Positions 13,249 to 13,297 of a DNA stretch of 13,297 nt are shown one piece after another. A model generated the notes under the pieces. It saw only the letters and a list, made by a program, of their open reading frames with translations, searched no databases and was not told the origin of the DNA. How positions within the stretch are numbered: the stretch's first letter is position 1; the number at the start of each line of letters is the position of its first letter. A program made the position numbers and the translations under genes. Origin of the DNA: an uncultured Ruminococcus sp. (lineage in GTDB: Bacteria; Bacillota; Clostridia; Oscillospirales; CAG-272); contig CADBPA010000254.1 in the NCBI GenBank assembly GCA_902796505.1, forward strand, positions 1-13,297, in the 5' to 3' direction.

Positions 13249-13297
13249 GATATTCGCCTCCAAACTGCGCGAAGCGCAATATCACTCGTCCGAAGGA
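13249..13297. repeat. Continuation of the hairpin array, cut by the window edge
   Basis: GATAT (13249-13253) pairs with ATATC (13279-13283), enclosing a tight TGCGC-GAA-GCGCA hairpin (13266-13278). The last bases, TCGTCC-GAA-GGA (13286-13297), are the start of a further hairpin whose right arm is cut off. These hairpins differ in stem sequence from those before but keep the three-base GAA/TTC loop and AT-rich linkers, so they appear to be the same kind of array. Confidence 0.7.

Noticed and set aside
13139..13297. CRISPR array
   Set aside because: There are only two copies of the unit, and the so-called spacer between them is 12 bases and AT-rich. The units contain two hairpins each and no cas gene is near.

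Overview
The window looks like chromosomal DNA from an anaerobic member of the Bacillota, most likely an uncultured gut Clostridia species. This rests on four things: Shine-Dalgarno sites of the AGGAGG type before nearly every gene, an rplU-prp-rpmA cluster in which L27 carries the Firmicutes-type cleavable N-terminal extension, GC-leaning codons, and a ferredoxin-like iron-sulfur aldo/keto reductase. No rRNA, tRNA, transposase, phage or CRISPR sequence is visible. Most of the window is ordinary, dense core or household gene content.

Layout, left to right. Positions 1-630 hold a YgjP-type zinc metallopeptidase gene that ends at a shared bidirectional terminator. A convergent NUDIX hydrolase gene follows (631-1104, minus). 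Divergent from it is a three-gene operon (1171-5404): a MarR-type regulator with a nested palindrome at its promoter, then two ABC half-exporters that together form an asymmetric, heterodimeric multidrug-type exporter. Next is the ribosomal cluster rplU-prp-rpmA (5443-6538), with a strong promoter and an L21-leader-like hairpin; Prp is expected to trim L27. The gene obgE, often found next, is absent, and galE (UDP-glucose 4-epimerase) follows instead. After a terminator come a HAD-IIA phosphatase, an aldo/keto reductase with two C-terminal [4Fe-4S] motifs, and a PadR-type regulator, ending at a strong terminator at 10117-10149.

The minus strand from 12151 down to 10152 carries an operon of an ADP-ribosylglycohydrolase-family enzyme with an added C-terminal domain, a DUF2188 protein and a DUF1294 membrane protein. 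Its promoter (12183-12211) faces away from another promoter (12295-12323), which drives a DUF2238/YjdF-like membrane protein. The last 160 bases are a non-coding array of small hairpins separated by AT-rich linkers; a 49-bp unit of two hairpins is present twice at a 61-bp period, and the array runs off the window edge.

I see no clear undescribed defence or biosynthetic system. The features most worth following are the terminal hairpin array, the operator-like palindromes at 1200-1228 and 12222-12240, the exporter's motif asymmetry, and the ADP-ribosylglycohydrolase operon. All family names come from motif recognition by eye; no database search was run.
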